NCBI GenBank assembly: GCA_015056495.1 | Contig: SVGC01000022.1 | Coordinates: 1-60,351 of the forward strand | DNA length: 60,351 nucleotides | Direction of reading: 5' to 3' | Source: Butyrivibrio sp. | Lineage (GTDB): Bacteria; Bacillota; Clostridia; Lachnospirales; Lachnospiraceae | In this document: piece by piece, positions 34,807 through 44,933 of the stretch | Layout of the letters: each line of letters begins with the position of its first letter | How positions within the stretch are numbered: the stretch's first letter is position 1 | Position numbers and translations under genes: made by a program | Notes under the pieces: model-generated | What the model was told of the DNA's origin: nothing | The model's database searches: none | What the model saw: the letters and a program-made list of their open reading frames with translations, nothing else

Positions 34807-36240
34807 ATGATTCATATGTTCAAAAACAACGGTTACGACATTGTACTGGATGTTAACAGTGGTTCGGTTCACGTCGTAGATGACGTTGTTTATGATTTGA
34901 TCCCGGTTGTTGAAAAGCTTCTTGTGGATAAGCTTGGTACTGCAGAGATTCCAAGTGGACAGGAGCATACAACAGACGAAGCTCTTTCAAAAGAACTTTT
35001 TGACCAGATCATTAATGGCAATCTTGTCAACGGATATGACAAGAAAGATATCTCAGAAGGTATTGATGAGATATTGGAACTTAGAAGTAACGAAGTACTT
35101 TATACAGATGATGTATACGAAGAGTATGTAGAAGAATTTAACAACAGAGAGACTGTAGTAAAGGCTCTTTGTCTGAATATAGCTCATGACTGTAACCTTA
35201 GATGCAAATATTGTTTTGCAGATGAAGGTGAGTATCACGGAAGAAAAGCACTTATGAGCTTTGAAGTTGGTAAGGCAGCTCTTGATTTCCTTGTTGCCAA
35301 CTCAGGAAGCAGAAGAAATCTTGAAGTAGATTTCTTTGGCGGCGAGCCACTTCTTAACTGGAATGTTGTTAAACAGCTGGTTGAGTATGGACGCAGTATT
35401 GAAAAAGAACATAATAAGAATTTCAGATTTACAATTACAACAAATGGAACATTGTTAACTGATGAGATCCTTGAATACGTTAATAAGGAAATGGGCAATA
35501 TCGTTTTAAGTATTGACGGACGTAAGGAAGTAACAGACTTCATGAGACCTAGACGTGGTGGTCAGGGTATCTATGATGATATTGTTCCTAAATTCCAAAA
35601 GGTTGCTGAAAGTAGACATCAGATGCGTTATTATGTAAGAGGCACTTTCACACATAACAACCTTGATTTCTGTGAAGATGTCAAGCTTCTTGCAGACCTT
35701 GGATTTAAACAGATCTCTGTAGAGCCTGTAGTTGCCAAGCCTGAAGATTGGTACGCGCTTACAGAAGAAGACCTGCCAAAGCTCAAAGAGCAGTATGATG
35801 AACTTGCCAAGTTCATGCTCCAGAGAAAGAAGGAAGGAAAGCCATTTAACTTCTTCCACTTCAATATTGATCTTTCAGGCGGACCATGTGTAGCCAAGAG
35901 ATTATCAGGCTGCGGTTCAGGATGTGAATATCTTGGTGTTACTCCTTGGGGTGATTTCTATCCATGCCATCAGTTTGTTGGTAATGAAGATTTCATAATG
36001 GGTAATGTATTTGAAGGTATCACAAGACCTGATATCAGAGAAGAGTTTAAGAAGAGTAACGTATATTCAAGACCTGAATGTGCTAAATGCTTTGCAAGAT
36101 ATTATTGTAGTGGCGGTTGTGCTGCTAATGCATACAACTTTAATGGAGATATCAATTCTACATATAAGATTGGATGTGAATTGCAGAGAAAGCGCATTGA
36201 GTGTGCGATTATGTTAAAAGCGGCAGAAGCCGAGGAATAA
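34807..36240 (+). CDS. scfB: Radical SAM SCIFF peptide maturase
   Basis: 477 residues. Installs thioether crosslinks in the SCIFF peptide. An N-terminal peptide-recognition region (about 1-110) begins MIHMFKNNGYDIVLDVNSG, then the radical SAM core with HDCNLRCKYCFADEGEY (CxxxCxxC, about 125-132), FFGGEPLLNW and SIDGR, followed by the SPASM-type C-terminal region with many Cys for auxiliary clusters (CGSGCEYLGVTPWGDFYPCH, then CAKCFARYYCSGGCAANAY). It lies directly after the SCIFF gene and 30 bases before secDF, the usual clostridial order. Confidence 0.95.
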   Translation: MIHMFKNNGYDIVLDVNSGSVHVVDDVVYDLIPVVEKLLVDKLGTAEIPSGQEHTTDEALSKELFDQIINGNLVNGYDKKDISEGIDEILELRSNEVLYTDDVYEEYVEEFNNRETVVKALCLNIAHDCNLRCKYCFADEGEYHGRKALMSFEVGKAALDFLVANSGSRRNLEVDFFGGEPLLNWNVVKQLVEYGRSIEKEHNKNFRFTITTNGTLLTDEILEYVNKEMGNIVLSIDGRKEVTDFMRPRRGGQGIYDDIVPKFQKVAESRHQMRYYVRGTFTHNNLDFCEDVKLLADLGFKQISVEPVVAKPEDWYALTEEDLPKLKEQYDELAKFMLQRKKEGKPFNFFHFNIDLSGGPCVAKRLSGCGSGCEYLGVTPWGDFYPCHQFVGNEDFIMGNVFEGITRPDIREEFKKSNVYSRPECAKCFARYYCSGGCAANAYNFNGDINSTYKIGCELQRKRIECAIMLKAAEAEE

Positions 36241-36270
36241 AATAAAGTACCTATATGGGAGGATTGCAAC

Positions 36271-38520
36271 ATGAAAAAGGGTAAGGCATTTTTAGGCCTT
36301 CTCGTAGTTCTGGCTTTGTTGTGTGGCCTTGCTTACACAGCAATCTTTGGACTTGGAGAAGACAAGTCAGGATCTTTATCAAGTATTGATCTGGGTCTTG
36401 ATCTCGCAGGTGGTGTCAGCATCACCTATGAAGTAAGTGGAGATGAGAATCCTAGCGCAGAGGATATGTCAGATACTATTTACAAGTTACAGCAGCGTGT
36501 AAGTCAGTACAGTACAGAAGCTCAGGTTTATCAGGAAGGTTCTAACAGGATCAACATTGAGATCCCAGGTGTTTCAGATGCAAACACAATTCTTGAGGAA
36601 CTTGGTCAGCCTGGTAATCTCTACTTTATAGCTCAGACAGATTCTGAAGGAAATGAAAACTATACATTCGGAATCACAGAGCAGGGAACAATTGGATATA
36701 TTCTTAATAAGACAATTGAAGAACTTGAAGCAGACGGTTCTATCGTACTTGAAGGTGAAGATGTAGCAGCTGCAGAGGCTGGATATCAGCAGAATTCAGT
36801 TGGTACAAATGAGCCTGTTGTAGAGCTTACATTTACAGATGAAGGCACTCAGAAGTTTGCAGATGCAACTACAGCAGCATATGCAGCAGGTGAGTCAATC
36901 GGTATCTATTATGATGGCGAGTTCATCAGTGTACCAACAGTACAGGCAGCTATTACAGATGGTAAGGCAGTTATTACAGGTGAGTCTACATACGAAGATG
37001 CAGCCAGCCTTGCTTCACTTATCCGTATCGGTGGACTTAAGCTTCAGCTTACAGAACTTCGTTCTAACGTTGTAGGTGCTCAGCTTGGTTCAGATGCTAT
37101 CAGAACAAGTTTGATCGCAACAGCAGTTGGTTTTGCACTTATTGCATTATTTATGATCATATTCTTCAGATTACTTGGTTTATCAGCAGTATTTGCACTT
37201 GCTTATTATTGCGGACTGATGGTATTCCTGTTATCTGCATTTGAGATGACACTTACACTGCCAGGTATTGCAGGTATTATTCTTTCAATCGGTATGGCGG
37301 TTGATGCCAACGTTCTGGTATTTGCCAGAATTAAAGAAGAGATTGCTACTGGTAATGCAGTAGATCACGCTATTAAGAGTGGTTACAGCAAAGCTCTTTC
37401 AGCTATTCTTGATGGTAACATCACAACTCTTATTGTAGCAGCAGTACTTGCAATAAAAGGAACAGGTACAATCAAGGGATTTGCACAGACACTTGCTCTT
37501 GGTATCATTGTTTCAATGTTTACAGCACTTGTAATTACAAGACTTATTTCTTATATCTTCTTTGGCCTTGGACTTCAGAGCCCAGTACTCTATGGTAAGG
37601 CAAAGGCAGTTAAGGTTATTGATTTTATCAAGATGAGAAAAGTAGCCTATCTTGTTTCTTGTGCAATTATTATTGCAGGATTTGTATTCATGGGAATGAA
37701 TGCAGGCAAGGGTGAAGGCGCATTCAATTACAGTCTTGATTTCGTTGGTGGTACATCAACAACTGTAACATTTAATGAAAACTGGACAGCAGCTGAGCTT
37801 GATGCTGAAGTGGTTCCAAAGATCGAAGAAGTAACAGGTGTTAAGGAAGTTCAGGTACAGACTGTTACAGGTACTAATGAAGTAATATTTAAGACAACAA
37901 CTCTTACAGTTGATCAGCGTTCAGCTATGGAAGAGATGCTGATTAATGATTATGGTGTTTCAGAGGATAGTATTGCAGCTGAGACAATCAGCTCAACAAT
38001 CAGTAGCGAGATGAGAACAGATGCTATAATCGCTGTAGCTATTGCTCTTGTACTGATGCTTATCTATATCTGGATCAGATTCAGAGATATTACACTTGGT
38101 GCTGGTGCTATCATAGCTCTTGCACATGATGCACTTGTTATCATTACATGTTATGCAATTACAAGATTGTCAGTAGGTAGCACATTCATTGCTGTTATCC
38201 TTACAATCATCGGTTACTCTATCAACGATACAATCGTTACATTTGACCGTATCAGAGAGAATAGAGATGCTCATGAGAAGAAGTCAGACAGAGCTGAGCT
38301 TGTAAACGCAAGTGTTTCACAGACTCTTACACGAAGCTTGTTTACTTCAATTACAACATTTATCATGGTTCTTGCATTGTATGTATTTGGTGTAACAGAT
38401 ATCAGAGCATTTGCACTTCCACTTATGGTCGGTGTTGTTAGTGGTACATATTCATCAATATTCATTGCTTCACCATTATGGTATGATCTCAAAGGTCACT
38501 TTGGTAAGGCTAAGAATTGA
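36271..38520 (+). CDS. secDF: Protein translocase SecDF fusion
   Basis: 749 residues with SecD (about 1-430) and SecF (about 445-749) in one chain. These proteins use the proton gradient to pull exported proteins across the membrane. SecD features: SIDLGLDLAGGVSITYEV, the P1 region with QPGNLYFIAQ, and the membrane part with GMAVDANVLVFARIKEE. SecF features: LDFVGGTSTTV, and helices with GYSINDTIVTFDRIRENR. About 12 membrane segments. GGGAGG precedes the ATG. Follows scfB after 30 bases; terminator downstream. Confidence 0.96.
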   Translation: MKKGKAFLGLLVVLALLCGLAYTAIFGLGEDKSGSLSSIDLGLDLAGGVSITYEVSGDENPSAEDMSDTIYKLQQRVSQYSTEAQVYQEGSNRINIEIPGVSDANTILEELGQPGNLYFIAQTDSEGNENYTFGITEQGTIGYILNKTIEELEADGSIVLEGEDVAAAEAGYQQNSVGTNEPVVELTFTDEGTQKFADATTAAYAAGESIGIYYDGEFISVPTVQAAITDGKAVITGESTYEDAASLASLIRIGGLKLQLTELRSNVVGAQLGSDAIRTSLIATAVGFALIALFMIIFFRLLGLSAVFALAYYCGLMVFLLSAFEMTLTLPGIAGIILSIGMAVDANVLVFARIKEEIATGNAVDHAIKSGYSKALSAILDGNITTLIVAAVLAIKGTGTIKGFAQTLALGIIVSMFTALVITRLISYIFFGLGLQSPVLYGKAKAVKVIDFIKMRKVAYLVSCAIIIAGFVFMGMNAGKGEGAFNYSLDFVGGTSTTVTFNENWTAAELDAEVVPKIEEVTGVKEVQVQTVTGTNEVIFKTTTLTVDQRSAMEEMLINDYGVSEDSIAAETISSTISSEMRTDAIIAVAIALVLMLIYIWIRFRDITLGAGAIIALAHDALVIITCYAITRLSVGSTFIAVILTIIGYSINDTIVTFDRIRENRDAHEKKSDRAELVNASVSQTLTRSLFTSITTFIMVLALYVFGVTDIRAFALPLMVGVVSGTYSSIFIASPLWYDLKGHFGKAKN

Positions 38521-38534
38521 TAATTAGTTTTTTA

Positions 38535-38562
38535 GAGGGGCTGTAAAAACAGCCCCTTTTTT
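38535..38562 (+). terminator. Terminator after secDF
   Basis: GGGGCTG pairs with CAGCCCC around TAAAAA, followed by TTTTTT. Confidence 0.9.
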
Positions 38563-38594
38563 ATATCATAGGAAATTGCTTTCCTATGATATAA
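38561..38594. repeat. Long intergenic palindrome, copy B
   Basis: A 15-base stem with a TTGC loop; the 30-base core is identical to the copy at 18154-18183. Like that copy it is placed on the T run of a terminator. Confidence 0.85.
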
Positions 38595-38637
38595 TTATTA
38601 AGAGGGAAATTAGAATTTTTGTTGGGAGTAGTTTTTA

Positions 38638-40419
38638 ATGTCTAAATGGATGATCGCGGCTAAAAAAGCTGATTTTAATCATATATCTGAAAAATTTGGT
38701 ATAAGTCCGATTACTGCCAGGCTTATCAGAAATAGGGACGTAATTGGAGATGACCAGATTGAAGTCTTCTTAAAGGGCAATTTGCGTGGCCTTCACGATC
38801 CTCATTTACTTCTTGATATTGATAAAGCTGCCTCTAATATGAAGGGTGTTATAGAAAAAGGCGGCAAAGTAAGAATAATAGGTGATTATGATGTTGATGG
38901 TATATGTTCTTCATATATCCTTTTGGCAGGTCTTAAATTTGCCGGTGCTGATGTAGATTGCATGTTACCTGACCGAGTAAAGGATGGCTATGGTATCAAT
39001 AACAATCTTATTGATCAGGCTTTTGACGATGGCATTGATACTATCATTACCTGTGACAATGGTATTGCAGCATCAAGCCAGGTTGAGCATGCTATTGAAA
39101 AGGGCATAAACATAATAATTACCGATCATCATGAAGTTCCGTTTGAAACTGCAGATGATGGCACACGTAGAGAAATCCTTCCAAAAGCAGCTGCAGTAGT
39201 AGATCCTAAGAGAGAGGGCAATGAATATCCTTTCCCTGAGATATGCGGTGCAGTAGTTGCCTATAAGTTTTTACAGGTCCTTTTTGACCATATGGAACCT
39301 CAGACTCATGAGAATCGTCAGAAGCTTTTTGACGAGCTGATCGTATTTGCAGGTTTTGCCACAGTATGCGATGTTATGGAACTTAAGGATGAGAACAGGA
39401 TCATTGTAAGAGAAGCTCTCAAGAAGATTGGCTCTTGTCCAAATGAAGGCCTTAGAGCACTGATACATGTTAACGGCCTTGATGATAAGATGATCAGTTG
39501 CTATCATTTTGGCTTTGTCCTTGGACCATGCCTTAATGCGACAGGACGTCTTGATAATGCCATGAGAGGCTTAGAGCTTTTGTGTGCTACTGACCATGCT
39601 ATAGCAGCCAGTATGGCGGCAGATCTTAAGGCTCTCAATGACAGCCGTAAGGATATGACACAGATGGGTGTAGAAGCAGCATCTGTTATTGTTGATAAAT
39701 ATGGAGATAATATTCCTGATGTACTTGTAATCTATCTTCCGGATTGCCATGAGTCAATCGCAGGTATTATTGCAGGTAAGATCAAGGAGAAATATGTAAG
39801 GCCTACAATAGTTCTTACAGATGCCCAATATGGCGTAAAAGGCTCTGGAAGATCGATCGAGAGCTATGATATGTTTACTGAACTTAGTGCATGCAAGGAT
39901 CTGTTTACTAAATTCGGTGGACATAAGATGGCCGCAGGTCTTTCTTTACCAAAAGAGAATATTGATGAACTTAGGAACAGATTGAACAGTGCAAGTAAAC
40001 TTACTGCTGATGACTTTGTTCCTGTTGAGCATATAGATATGGAAATGCCTTTAAAATATGCATCTATGGATCTTGTAAGAGAATTTAATGTCCTGGAACC
40101 ATTTGGAAATGGTAATCCAAGGCCTAGTTTTGCTACAAGAAATGTGAAGCTCCTTAGTGGCAGGATCCTGGGCAAAAACAGAAACTGCGGTAAATACAGG
40201 ATCTGTGATGAGGCAGGACTTCGCTATGATATGATGTATTTTGGTGATATGGACAAATGGCATGAATTCTTAAAAGAAAAATATGGCAATGACAATGTAA
40301 CCAGATTATACGATGGAACTCTGCGCTCTGAAATGACTGTAAATGCATTATATTATCCGGATATAAATGAATATCAGGGAAGGGAAAGCCTGCAGATCAT
40401 TTTGCAGGATTACAAATAA
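38638..40419 (+). CDS. recJ: Single-stranded-DNA exonuclease RecJ
   Basis: 593 residues. A 5'-3' single-strand exonuclease in repair. DHH-family motifs: IGDYDVDGICSSYIL (about 80-94), CDNGIA, TDHHEVP (about 162-168), the AGFATVCDVM Asp, and the DHHA1 motif SGRSIESYDMF with KFGGHKMAAGLSL (about 424-436). The oligonucleotide-binding domain is present (VLEPFGNGNPRPSF), but the protein lacks the extra C-terminal domain of some longer Firmicutes RecJ. GGGAG precedes the ATG. Stands alone between the secDF terminator and its own terminator. Confidence 0.93.
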   Translation: MSKWMIAAKKADFNHISEKFGISPITARLIRNRDVIGDDQIEVFLKGNLRGLHDPHLLLDIDKAASNMKGVIEKGGKVRIIGDYDVDGICSSYILLAGLKFAGADVDCMLPDRVKDGYGINNNLIDQAFDDGIDTIITCDNGIAASSQVEHAIEKGINIIITDHHEVPFETADDGTRREILPKAAAVVDPKREGNEYPFPEICGAVVAYKFLQVLFDHMEPQTHENRQKLFDELIVFAGFATVCDVMELKDENRIIVREALKKIGSCPNEGLRALIHVNGLDDKMISCYHFGFVLGPCLNATGRLDNAMRGLELLCATDHAIAASMAADLKALNDSRKDMTQMGVEAASVIVDKYGDNIPDVLVIYLPDCHESIAGIIAGKIKEKYVRPTIVLTDAQYGVKGSGRSIESYDMFTELSACKDLFTKFGGHKMAAGLSLPKENIDELRNRLNSASKLTADDFVPVEHIDMEMPLKYASMDLVREFNVLEPFGNGNPRPSFATRNVKLLSGRILGKNRNCGKYRICDEAGLRYDMMYFGDMDKWHEFLKEKYGNDNVTRLYDGTLRSEMTVNALYYPDINEYQGRESLQIILQDYK

Positions 40420-40427
40420 AAAGATGT

Positions 40428-40477
40428 CTAAAACCACAAAAACACTCGCTAAGCGAGTGTCCTGCGGTTTTCTTATG
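40428..40477 (+). terminator. Terminator after recJ
   Basis: An inner stem ACACTCGC/GCGAGTGT around TAA, inside an outer AAAACCAC/GCGGTTTT pairing, ending in TTTTC. Confidence 0.75.
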
Positions 40478-40612
40478 AGGGGGAGATAGTTTGTTATCAC
40501 TATCTGAAAGATAATATATCCTATTTTTGTGTCTAAAGTGTGTTTAAATGGTGAATAAAAATAGAATAACCAAAATCTATTATTGATGCTACAATATATG
40601 CGGAGGTTTGAT

Positions 40613-42109
40613 ATGAAACTTGAAAAATTATTAAAAGAACTTGATTACAAAGCAACTGTGGGAAATAGTGATAAGTCCTGCGACGTCTCACAGGTTGAAA
40701 TAACAGAAATAATAAATGATTCACGTAAAATATCTGAGGGCTGTCTTTTCTTCTGCATTAAAGGAGCTAATTTCGATGGACACGAATTTGCTTCTCAGGC
40801 TGCAGAAAAGAAAGCAGCTGCAATCGTAGTTGAAAGCGATGTACAGCTTCCAGAGAACTGCGATATGGCAGTAGTAAGAGTTGAGAGTACAAGATATGCT
40901 ATGGCATTTATCTCAGCAGCTTATTATGATTATCCTGCTGATAGCCTTAAGACAATTGGTATAACAGGTACCAAGGGTAAGACAACTACTACATACCTTA
41001 TCCGCAGTATGCTTGAAAATGCAGGACATAAGGTAGGCCTTATCGGCACTATTGAAGTTATAATTGGTGATGAACACATCCACGCAGAGAACACAACTCC
41101 TGAATCAATGGATCTTCAGAGATACATGAGACAGATGGTAGACGCAGGCTGTGACAGCGTAGTCATGGAGGTATCATCTCAGGGACTTATGCTTCATAGA
41201 AGCCAGGGATTTATCTATGACATCGGTATCTTTACTAATATTGAACCGGATCATATAGGTCCTAATGAGCACAAGGATTTTGATGAATACATGCACTGCA
41301 AGGGACTTTTGTTTAAACAGTGCCGCATTGGTATTGCCAATTTTGATGACATCCATACAGAAGATGTATTGGAAGGACATACCTGTGAGCTTGAGACCTA
41401 TGGTTTCAAGGAAGGTGCTGATATCAGAGCCATTAACCTTGCTTATATCCACAAACCGGGTCAGCTGGGCGTATTCTTTGATACAGAAGGTCTTATCAAT
41501 ATGCACGCTGAGATCACAAACCCTGGTAAATTCAGCGTATATAACGCATTGTGTGCTATCGCTGTAGCAAGACATTTTGACTGCACAACAGAGCAGATCG
41601 CAAGTGCTTTAAAAGAGGCCAAGGTAAAAGGAAGAATTGAGATGGTCAAGGTATCAGATGATTTCACTCTTATGATCGACTATGCTCACAATGCTATGGC
41701 TTTAAAGAGTCTTCTTTCTACACTTAAGGATTATCATCCAAACAGACTTATCTGTCTCTTTGGCTGCGGCGGCAACAGAAGTAAGCTTCGCAGATTTGAG
41801 ATGGGTGAAGTAAGTGGAAGACTTGCAGACTTTACAATTATTACATCTGATAATCCAAGATTTGAAGAACCGATGGATATCATCAAGGATATCGAGACCG
41901 GGATCAAGAAGACAGATGGCGCTTATACAACTATTGTAGATAGAAAAGAAGCTATTGCTTATGCTATCGACCATGGTGAAAAGGGCGATATCATCGTACT
42001 TGCCGGTAAGGGGCATGAGGATTATCAGGAAATCAAGGGTGTTAAGTATCACATGGATGAGCGTGAGCTGATCGCAGATATACTTAAGGAGAGAGCTGAG
42101 AAAGAATGA
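40613..42109 (+). CDS. murE: UDP-MurNAc-tripeptide synthetase
   Basis: 498 residues from ATG 40613 with GGAGG upstream; a 10-codon longer frame is rejected. Adds the third amino acid to the peptidoglycan stem peptide. Mur ligase motifs: GITGTKGKTTTTYLIRSML (ATP loop, about 121-139), ENTTPES, NIEPDHIG, and IDYAHNAMAL. The motif SDNPRFEEP contains DNPR, which marks enzymes adding meso-diaminopimelate rather than Lys. The last codons overlap the priA start by four bases (ATGA), so this is the first gene of the large housekeeping run. Confidence 0.95.
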   Translation: MKLEKLLKELDYKATVGNSDKSCDVSQVEITEIINDSRKISEGCLFFCIKGANFDGHEFASQAAEKKAAAIVVESDVQLPENCDMAVVRVESTRYAMAFISAAYYDYPADSLKTIGITGTKGKTTTTYLIRSMLENAGHKVGLIGTIEVIIGDEHIHAENTTPESMDLQRYMRQMVDAGCDSVVMEVSSQGLMLHRSQGFIYDIGIFTNIEPDHIGPNEHKDFDEYMHCKGLLFKQCRIGIANFDDIHTEDVLEGHTCELETYGFKEGADIRAINLAYIHKPGQLGVFFDTEGLINMHAEITNPGKFSVYNALCAIAVARHFDCTTEQIASALKEAKVKGRIEMVKVSDDFTLMIDYAHNAMALKSLLSTLKDYHPNRLICLFGCGGNRSKLRRFEMGEVSGRLADFTIITSDNPRFEEPMDIIKDIETGIKKTDGAYTTIVDRKEAIAYAIDHGEKGDIIVLAGKGHEDYQEIKGVKYHMDERELIADILKERAEKE

Positions 42110-44376
42110 GTGGCACACACAAAGAAGCTTGTTATGCCAACATAATAATTGATATATCCCATGAAAAGGTGGATAGACCATTTCAGTACCATATTCCTGA
42201 TGAGCTAAGGGGGAAGCTCTCTGTAGGAGACTGCGTAGAGATACCTTTTGGAGTCGGGAATAAGGTTAGAAAAGGCTTTGTCATCGGGCTTACTGATGTT
42301 GCAGAATATGATCCTGATAAGATAAAAGACATTTTGAGAATATCTACAGAAGACAATTCTGCAGGAGAAGTATCCATAAGGCTGGCGGCCTGGATCAGAG
42401 AACATTATGGCTCATCCATGATAGCTGCTCTGAAGACTGTTTTGCCTGCCAATAAAAAACAGAAAACTTTAATACACAAATATATTGTACTTCGTATGCC
42501 TCTAAGGGAGGCTACGGAGTATTATTATGAGTGTGTCCGTAAAAAGAATTATGCCAGAGAAAGGCTATTAAAAGAGCTTATAGAGTCACCTGAGGATCGT
42601 ATTCCCTATGAACTTGTTACGGGTAAACTAAACGTTTCCTCCCAGACCATCAAAGCCCTTGCTGATAAAGGCATAATCAAGATAGAGTCTGAAAGCTACT
42701 ATAGAAATCCCGTTAAGTTAGAAGAGCAGACTCAGGACAAAAAAATCCTGAGTGTTGAACAGCAGGCTATAGTTGATACTGTTATAAGTGATTATGACGA
42801 GGGCAAAAGAGAGACCTACCTGATCCACGGTATAACCGGAAGCGGCAAGACAGAAGTCTATATCTCCATAATAGAAGAGATAATCAAAAGAGGACGTCAG
42901 GCAATCGTACTTATTCCTGAGATTGCTCTTACTTATCAGACCTTGAAGAGATTCTACAGGCATTTTGGACAGCGCGTATCCGTTATGAATTCTACATTAT
43001 CTGTTTCTGAAAAATACGATCAGATGCAGAGAGCCAAGGACGGACAGATCGATGTCATTATTGGCCCAAGATCGGCACTTTTTACACCATTTCCTAAGAC
43101 AGGCGTGATCATTATTGATGAAGAGCATGAGCCCTCATATAAAAGCGAGAGTATGCCGAAATATCATGCGAGGGATGTTGCCATAGCTCTTGCCAAAATG
43201 GTACCTGGAGGAGCAAGCGTTGTTCTGGGCAGTGCTACACCTTCACTTGAGTCCTATTACAAGGCTCAGACAGGTGAGTATCAACTGTTTAACTTAAACA
43301 GACGTCTCACAGGCGGGACACTACCTGAAGTTGAAATTGCTGATCTCAGGGAAGAACTAAGAGCCGGTAATAGATCCATTTTTAGCAGAAGCCTTCAGGC
43401 TATGATCAGTGACAGATTGGAAAAGCATGAACAGATAATGCTTTTTATAAATAGAAGAGGCCTTGCCGGTTTTGTATCCTGCAGGAGCTGCGGACATGTA
43501 TTTAAATGTCCTCATTGTGATGTACCTCTATCAGAGCATAGAGGAGGCAGACTTGTCTGTCACTATTGCGGATATGAAGAAAAGGTCACCAAGATATGTC
43601 CTAAGTGTTCTTCAAAATATGTATCAGCTTTCAGGGCAGGAACTGAACAGATAGAAAATGAAGTCCACAAGCTCTATCCCGATGCCAGGGTGCTGCGTAT
43701 GGATGCAGATACAACCAAGACCAAGCAGAGCTATGAAGAGATATTGTCTGCTTTTGCCAATATGCAGGCAGATATTCTTGTGGGCACTCAGATGATAGTG
43801 AAAGGTCACGATTTTCCAAATGTAACCCTTGTAGGAATACTGGCGGCAGACATGTCTCTTTATGCCGGTGATTACAGGGCAAGTGAGAGGACTTTTCAGC
43901 TTCTTACTCAGGCTGCCGGACGTGCTGGCAGAGGTGAAAAAAGGGGTAATGTGGTCATACAGACTTACCAGCCGGAGCACTACAGCATCCAGACAGCAGC
44001 AAGACAGGATTATCTGGCGTTTTATAATGAAGAATGTGCTTACAGAAAACTGCTGATGTATCCGCCTGTATCCCATATGATGGCTATTCAGATATGGGCC
44101 AGAAATGAGGAAAATGGAGCTGCGTTTGCCAACTACCTCAAGGCGGCAATCGAAAGAAGTCATTTCGATAATGCAGTAGTGATAGGTCCTGCAGCGGCAT
44201 CCATTGCCAAGATCAAGGACGAATACAGGATGGCTATCTACATCAAGATGAACGACCTTGACGGACTTATCAATATAAGGGAGAGAATAGAGGCACTTTT
44301 AGAAAAATTAACTAATGATGGCAGAATGACCGGATTAGTGGTACAATTTGACTTTGACCCTATTAATGGGTTTTAA
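42106..44376 (+). CDS. priA: Primosomal protein N' helicase
   Basis: 756 residues. Restarts stalled replication forks. DNA-binding N-terminal part, then helicase motifs GITGSGKTEVY (Walker A, about 244-254), IDEEHEPSYK (DEEH), SATPSLES and GRAGRGEKRG. The two-zinc region carries eight Cys: CRSCGHVFKCPHC and CHYCGYEEKVTKICPKC. Longer than E. coli PriA but normal for Firmicutes. The start overlaps the murE stop by four bases. Confidence 0.96.
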   Translation: MSGTHKEACYANIIIDISHEKVDRPFQYHIPDELRGKLSVGDCVEIPFGVGNKVRKGFVIGLTDVAEYDPDKIKDILRISTEDNSAGEVSIRLAAWIREHYGSSMIAALKTVLPANKKQKTLIHKYIVLRMPLREATEYYYECVRKKNYARERLLKELIESPEDRIPYELVTGKLNVSSQTIKALADKGIIKIESESYYRNPVKLEEQTQDKKILSVEQQAIVDTVISDYDEGKRETYLIHGITGSGKTEVYISIIEEIIKRGRQAIVLIPEIALTYQTLKRFYRHFGQRVSVMNSTLSVSEKYDQMQRAKDGQIDVIIGPRSALFTPFPKTGVIIIDEEHEPSYKSESMPKYHARDVAIALAKMVPGGASVVLGSATPSLESYYKAQTGEYQLFNLNRRLTGGTLPEVEIADLREELRAGNRSIFSRSLQAMISDRLEKHEQIMLFINRRGLAGFVSCRSCGHVFKCPHCDVPLSEHRGGRLVCHYCGYEEKVTKICPKCSSKYVSAFRAGTEQIENEVHKLYPDARVLRMDADTTKTKQSYEEILSAFANMQADILVGTQMIVKGHDFPNVTLVGILAADMSLYAGDYRASERTFQLLTQAAGRAGRGEKRGNVVIQTYQPEHYSIQTAARQDYLAFYNEECAYRKLLMYPPVSHMMAIQIWARNEENGAAFANYLKAAIERSHFDNAVVIGPAAASIAKIKDEYRMAIYIKMNDLDGLINIRERIEALLEKLTNDGRMTGLVVQFDFDPINGF

Positions 44377-44441
44377 TTAAAGTAACCAATATAATTATGT
44401 TCAATGAATTAGTGTTTAATTTAAGCAGAGAGGAATAAAAG

Positions 44442-44933
44442 ATGGCTATTAGAACAATCAGAGAATATGGTGATGAAGTACTTGCAGCACATTGCAAGGA
44501 AGTAAAAGAAGTAACTCCAAGGATCAATGAACTTATAGATGATATGCTTGAGACAATGTATGATGCAAATGGTGTGGGCCTTGCAGCTCCTCAGGTAGGC
44601 GTTCTTAAGAGAATCGTTGTTATCGATACTACCGGAGATGATCCACATATTCTTATCAATCCTGTAATTCTTGAGACAAGCGGAGAGCAGACCGGATATG
44701 AGGGATGTCTGAGCCTGCCAGGTAAGTCCGGCGTTGTTACAAGACCAAATTATGCCAAGGTAAAAGCTTACGATAGAAATATGCACGAGTTTATCCTTGA
44801 AGGAACAGAGCTTCTTGCCAGAGCAATCTGCCACGAACTTGATCACCTTGATGGACACATGTATGTTGAAAAGGTTGAGGGTGACCTTGTAGATAATGAA
44901 GAACTTATGGCAGAAAATGAGGATGAGAACTGA
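44442..44933 (+). CDS. def: Peptide deformylase
   Basis: 163 residues. Removes formyl groups from new proteins. All three motifs present: GVGLAAPQVG (about 45-54), EGCLSLPG (about 87-94) and HELDH (about 131-135), which with the motif 2 Cys bind the metal. GAGAGGA precedes the ATG. The stop overlaps the fmt start by one base (TGATG), the common def-fmt coupling. Confidence 0.96.
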   Translation: MAIRTIREYGDEVLAAHCKEVKEVTPRINELIDDMLETMYDANGVGLAAPQVGVLKRIVVIDTTGDDPHILINPVILETSGEQTGYEGCLSLPGKSGVVTRPNYAKVKAYDRNMHEFILEGTELLARAICHELDHLDGHMYVEKVEGDLVDNEELMAENEDEN

